5,160 bases of DNA from Elusimicrobia bacterium RIFCSPLOWO2_01_FULL_54_10 (GTDB lineage Bacteria > Elusimicrobiota > Elusimicrobia > 2-02-FULL-39-32): positions 553 to 5,712 of the forward strand of contig MGUQ01000097.1 of NCBI GenBank assembly GCA_001799975.1, given 5' to 3'. Each line of letters opens with the position of its first letter. The first letter of the stretch is position 1. Shown here in pieces: positions 4,750-5,160 of this stretch. The notes beneath the pieces were generated by a model. It made no database searches. It worked only from the letters and a program-made list of their open reading frames with translations, and was not told where the DNA came from. The position numbers and the translations under genes were made by a program.

Positions 4750-5160
4750 TTACTTCTTCTGGGTTTTCTTGGAAGGTTCGCTTGCGGGCTTGGGGCTTTC
4801 CTGAACTTTAAAGGTTCCCGGAGCGCAGGCGTCAAAAAGGGTCTTGGCCCGTTCCAACGAGTGCGCCAGCTTATCCACTTCCTGTTCGGTGTTATAAATG
4901 TAAAACGACGCGCGGGTGGTGCCGGAGATGCCAAAGCGCCGCATGAGAGGCTGGCAGCAATGGTGCCCGGCCCGCACGGCAATGCCGTCTTCGTCCAGCA
5001 CAGTGCCCAAATCGTGCGGGTGGATGGAGCCCAAGTTGAAGGAGATGACTCCGCTTCTCTGCGCGGCGTCTTTAGGGCCGTAAATTTTGAGGCCGTCGAT
5101 TTTGGAGAGGACGGTCAGGGCATAGGCCGTGAGTTTCTGCTCATGGGCGCGGACATTTTC
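4750..5160 (-). CDS. sufS: Cysteine desulfurase SufS, C-terminal part (5' end cut by window edge)
   Basis: PLP-dependent cysteine desulfurase that takes sulfur from L-cysteine as an enzyme persulfide and supplies it to the SUF Fe-S assembly pathway in the cytoplasm. Only the last 136 residues are present, about a third of a usual 400-420 residue protein; the frame is open to the right edge. Numbered from the edge, the active-site loop RAGHHCCQP covers residues 63-71. The catalytic cysteine by family alignment is C68, the first of two adjacent cysteines; SufS often has Ala or another residue at the second place. The segment TTRASFYIYNT (81-91) holds the Arg (R83) expected to bind the substrate carboxylate. 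The short lobe between the loop and the end matches group II (SufS/CsdA) desulfurases. After the last family helix there is a Pro/Ser/Lys-rich tail of about 20 residues ending in KKTQKK, probably disordered. The stop lies 3 bases before sufU, the usual sufS-sufU pairing. sufB, sufC and sufD are expected beyond the right edge but are not seen. Confidence 0.96.
   Translation of the reverse strand, partial: ENVRAHEQKLTAYALTVLSKIDGLKIYGPKDAAQRSGVISFNLGSIHPHDLGTVLDEDGIAVRAGHHCCQPLMRRFGISGTTRASFYIYNTEQEVDKLAHSLERAKTLFDACAPGTFKVQESPKPASEPSKKTQKK

Noticed and set aside
4599..4982. 127-codon minus-strand open frame spanning the sufS-sufU junction
   Set aside because: Overlaps the clearly identified ends of SufS and SufU in another frame and has low-complexity Pro/Arg/Lys composition.

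Overview
The window is one stretch of a densely packed bacterial operon for iron-sulfur cluster assembly and sulfur assimilation. All eight recognisable genes lie on the minus strand, so transcription runs from the right edge to the left edge. Base composition is moderate to slightly GC-rich throughout, with no compositional break, mobile element, tRNA, rRNA or CRISPR. No gene-free stretch exceeds 50 bases. The set suggests a free-living bacterium that reduces sulfite or nitrite with ferredoxin and builds Fe-S clusters with the SUF system of the SufU type (as in Firmicutes, Actinobacteria, Thermus and many uncultured phyla), not the Isc system. The seven-iron ferredoxin is closest, from memory, to that of Thermus. 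I cannot assign a phylum.

Layout in transcription order: the 3' third of sufS (cysteine desulfurase, cut by the right edge); sufU (sulfur acceptor/transfer protein); mrp/apbC (MIP18 domain plus P-loop ATPase, Fe-S carrier); a DUF971 (GBBH-like N-terminal domain) protein with two Cys triplets; a stand-alone MIP18/DUF59 protein (SufT-like); a JAMM/Mov34 metallopeptidase of the M67 type; a 49-base gap; a 7Fe ferredoxin; and a siroheme plus [4Fe-4S] ferredoxin-dependent sulfite/nitrite reductase that is essentially complete but runs off the left edge near its C-terminus.

From sufS to the JAMM gene, spacings are -11 to +3 bases, and three successive genes start with TTG, GTG and TTG, which points to translational coupling. 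SufS and SufU mobilise cysteine sulfur; Mrp, DUF971 and the MIP18 protein look like a cluster carrier/targeting module. The ferredoxin and the reductase are both Fe-S proteins, likely clients of that module, and likely electron donor and acceptor for each other. The JAMM protease hints at a ubiquitin-like sulfur carrier branch (CysO/ThiS type) whose other genes are not in the window.

The most interesting points are that mrp plus DUF971 reproduces, as two overlapping genes, the domain order of the plant protein HCF101, and that a sulfur-carrier-type JAMM protease sits between the Fe-S machinery and a sulfite/nitrite reductase. The families are all known. What may be under-described is their combination.
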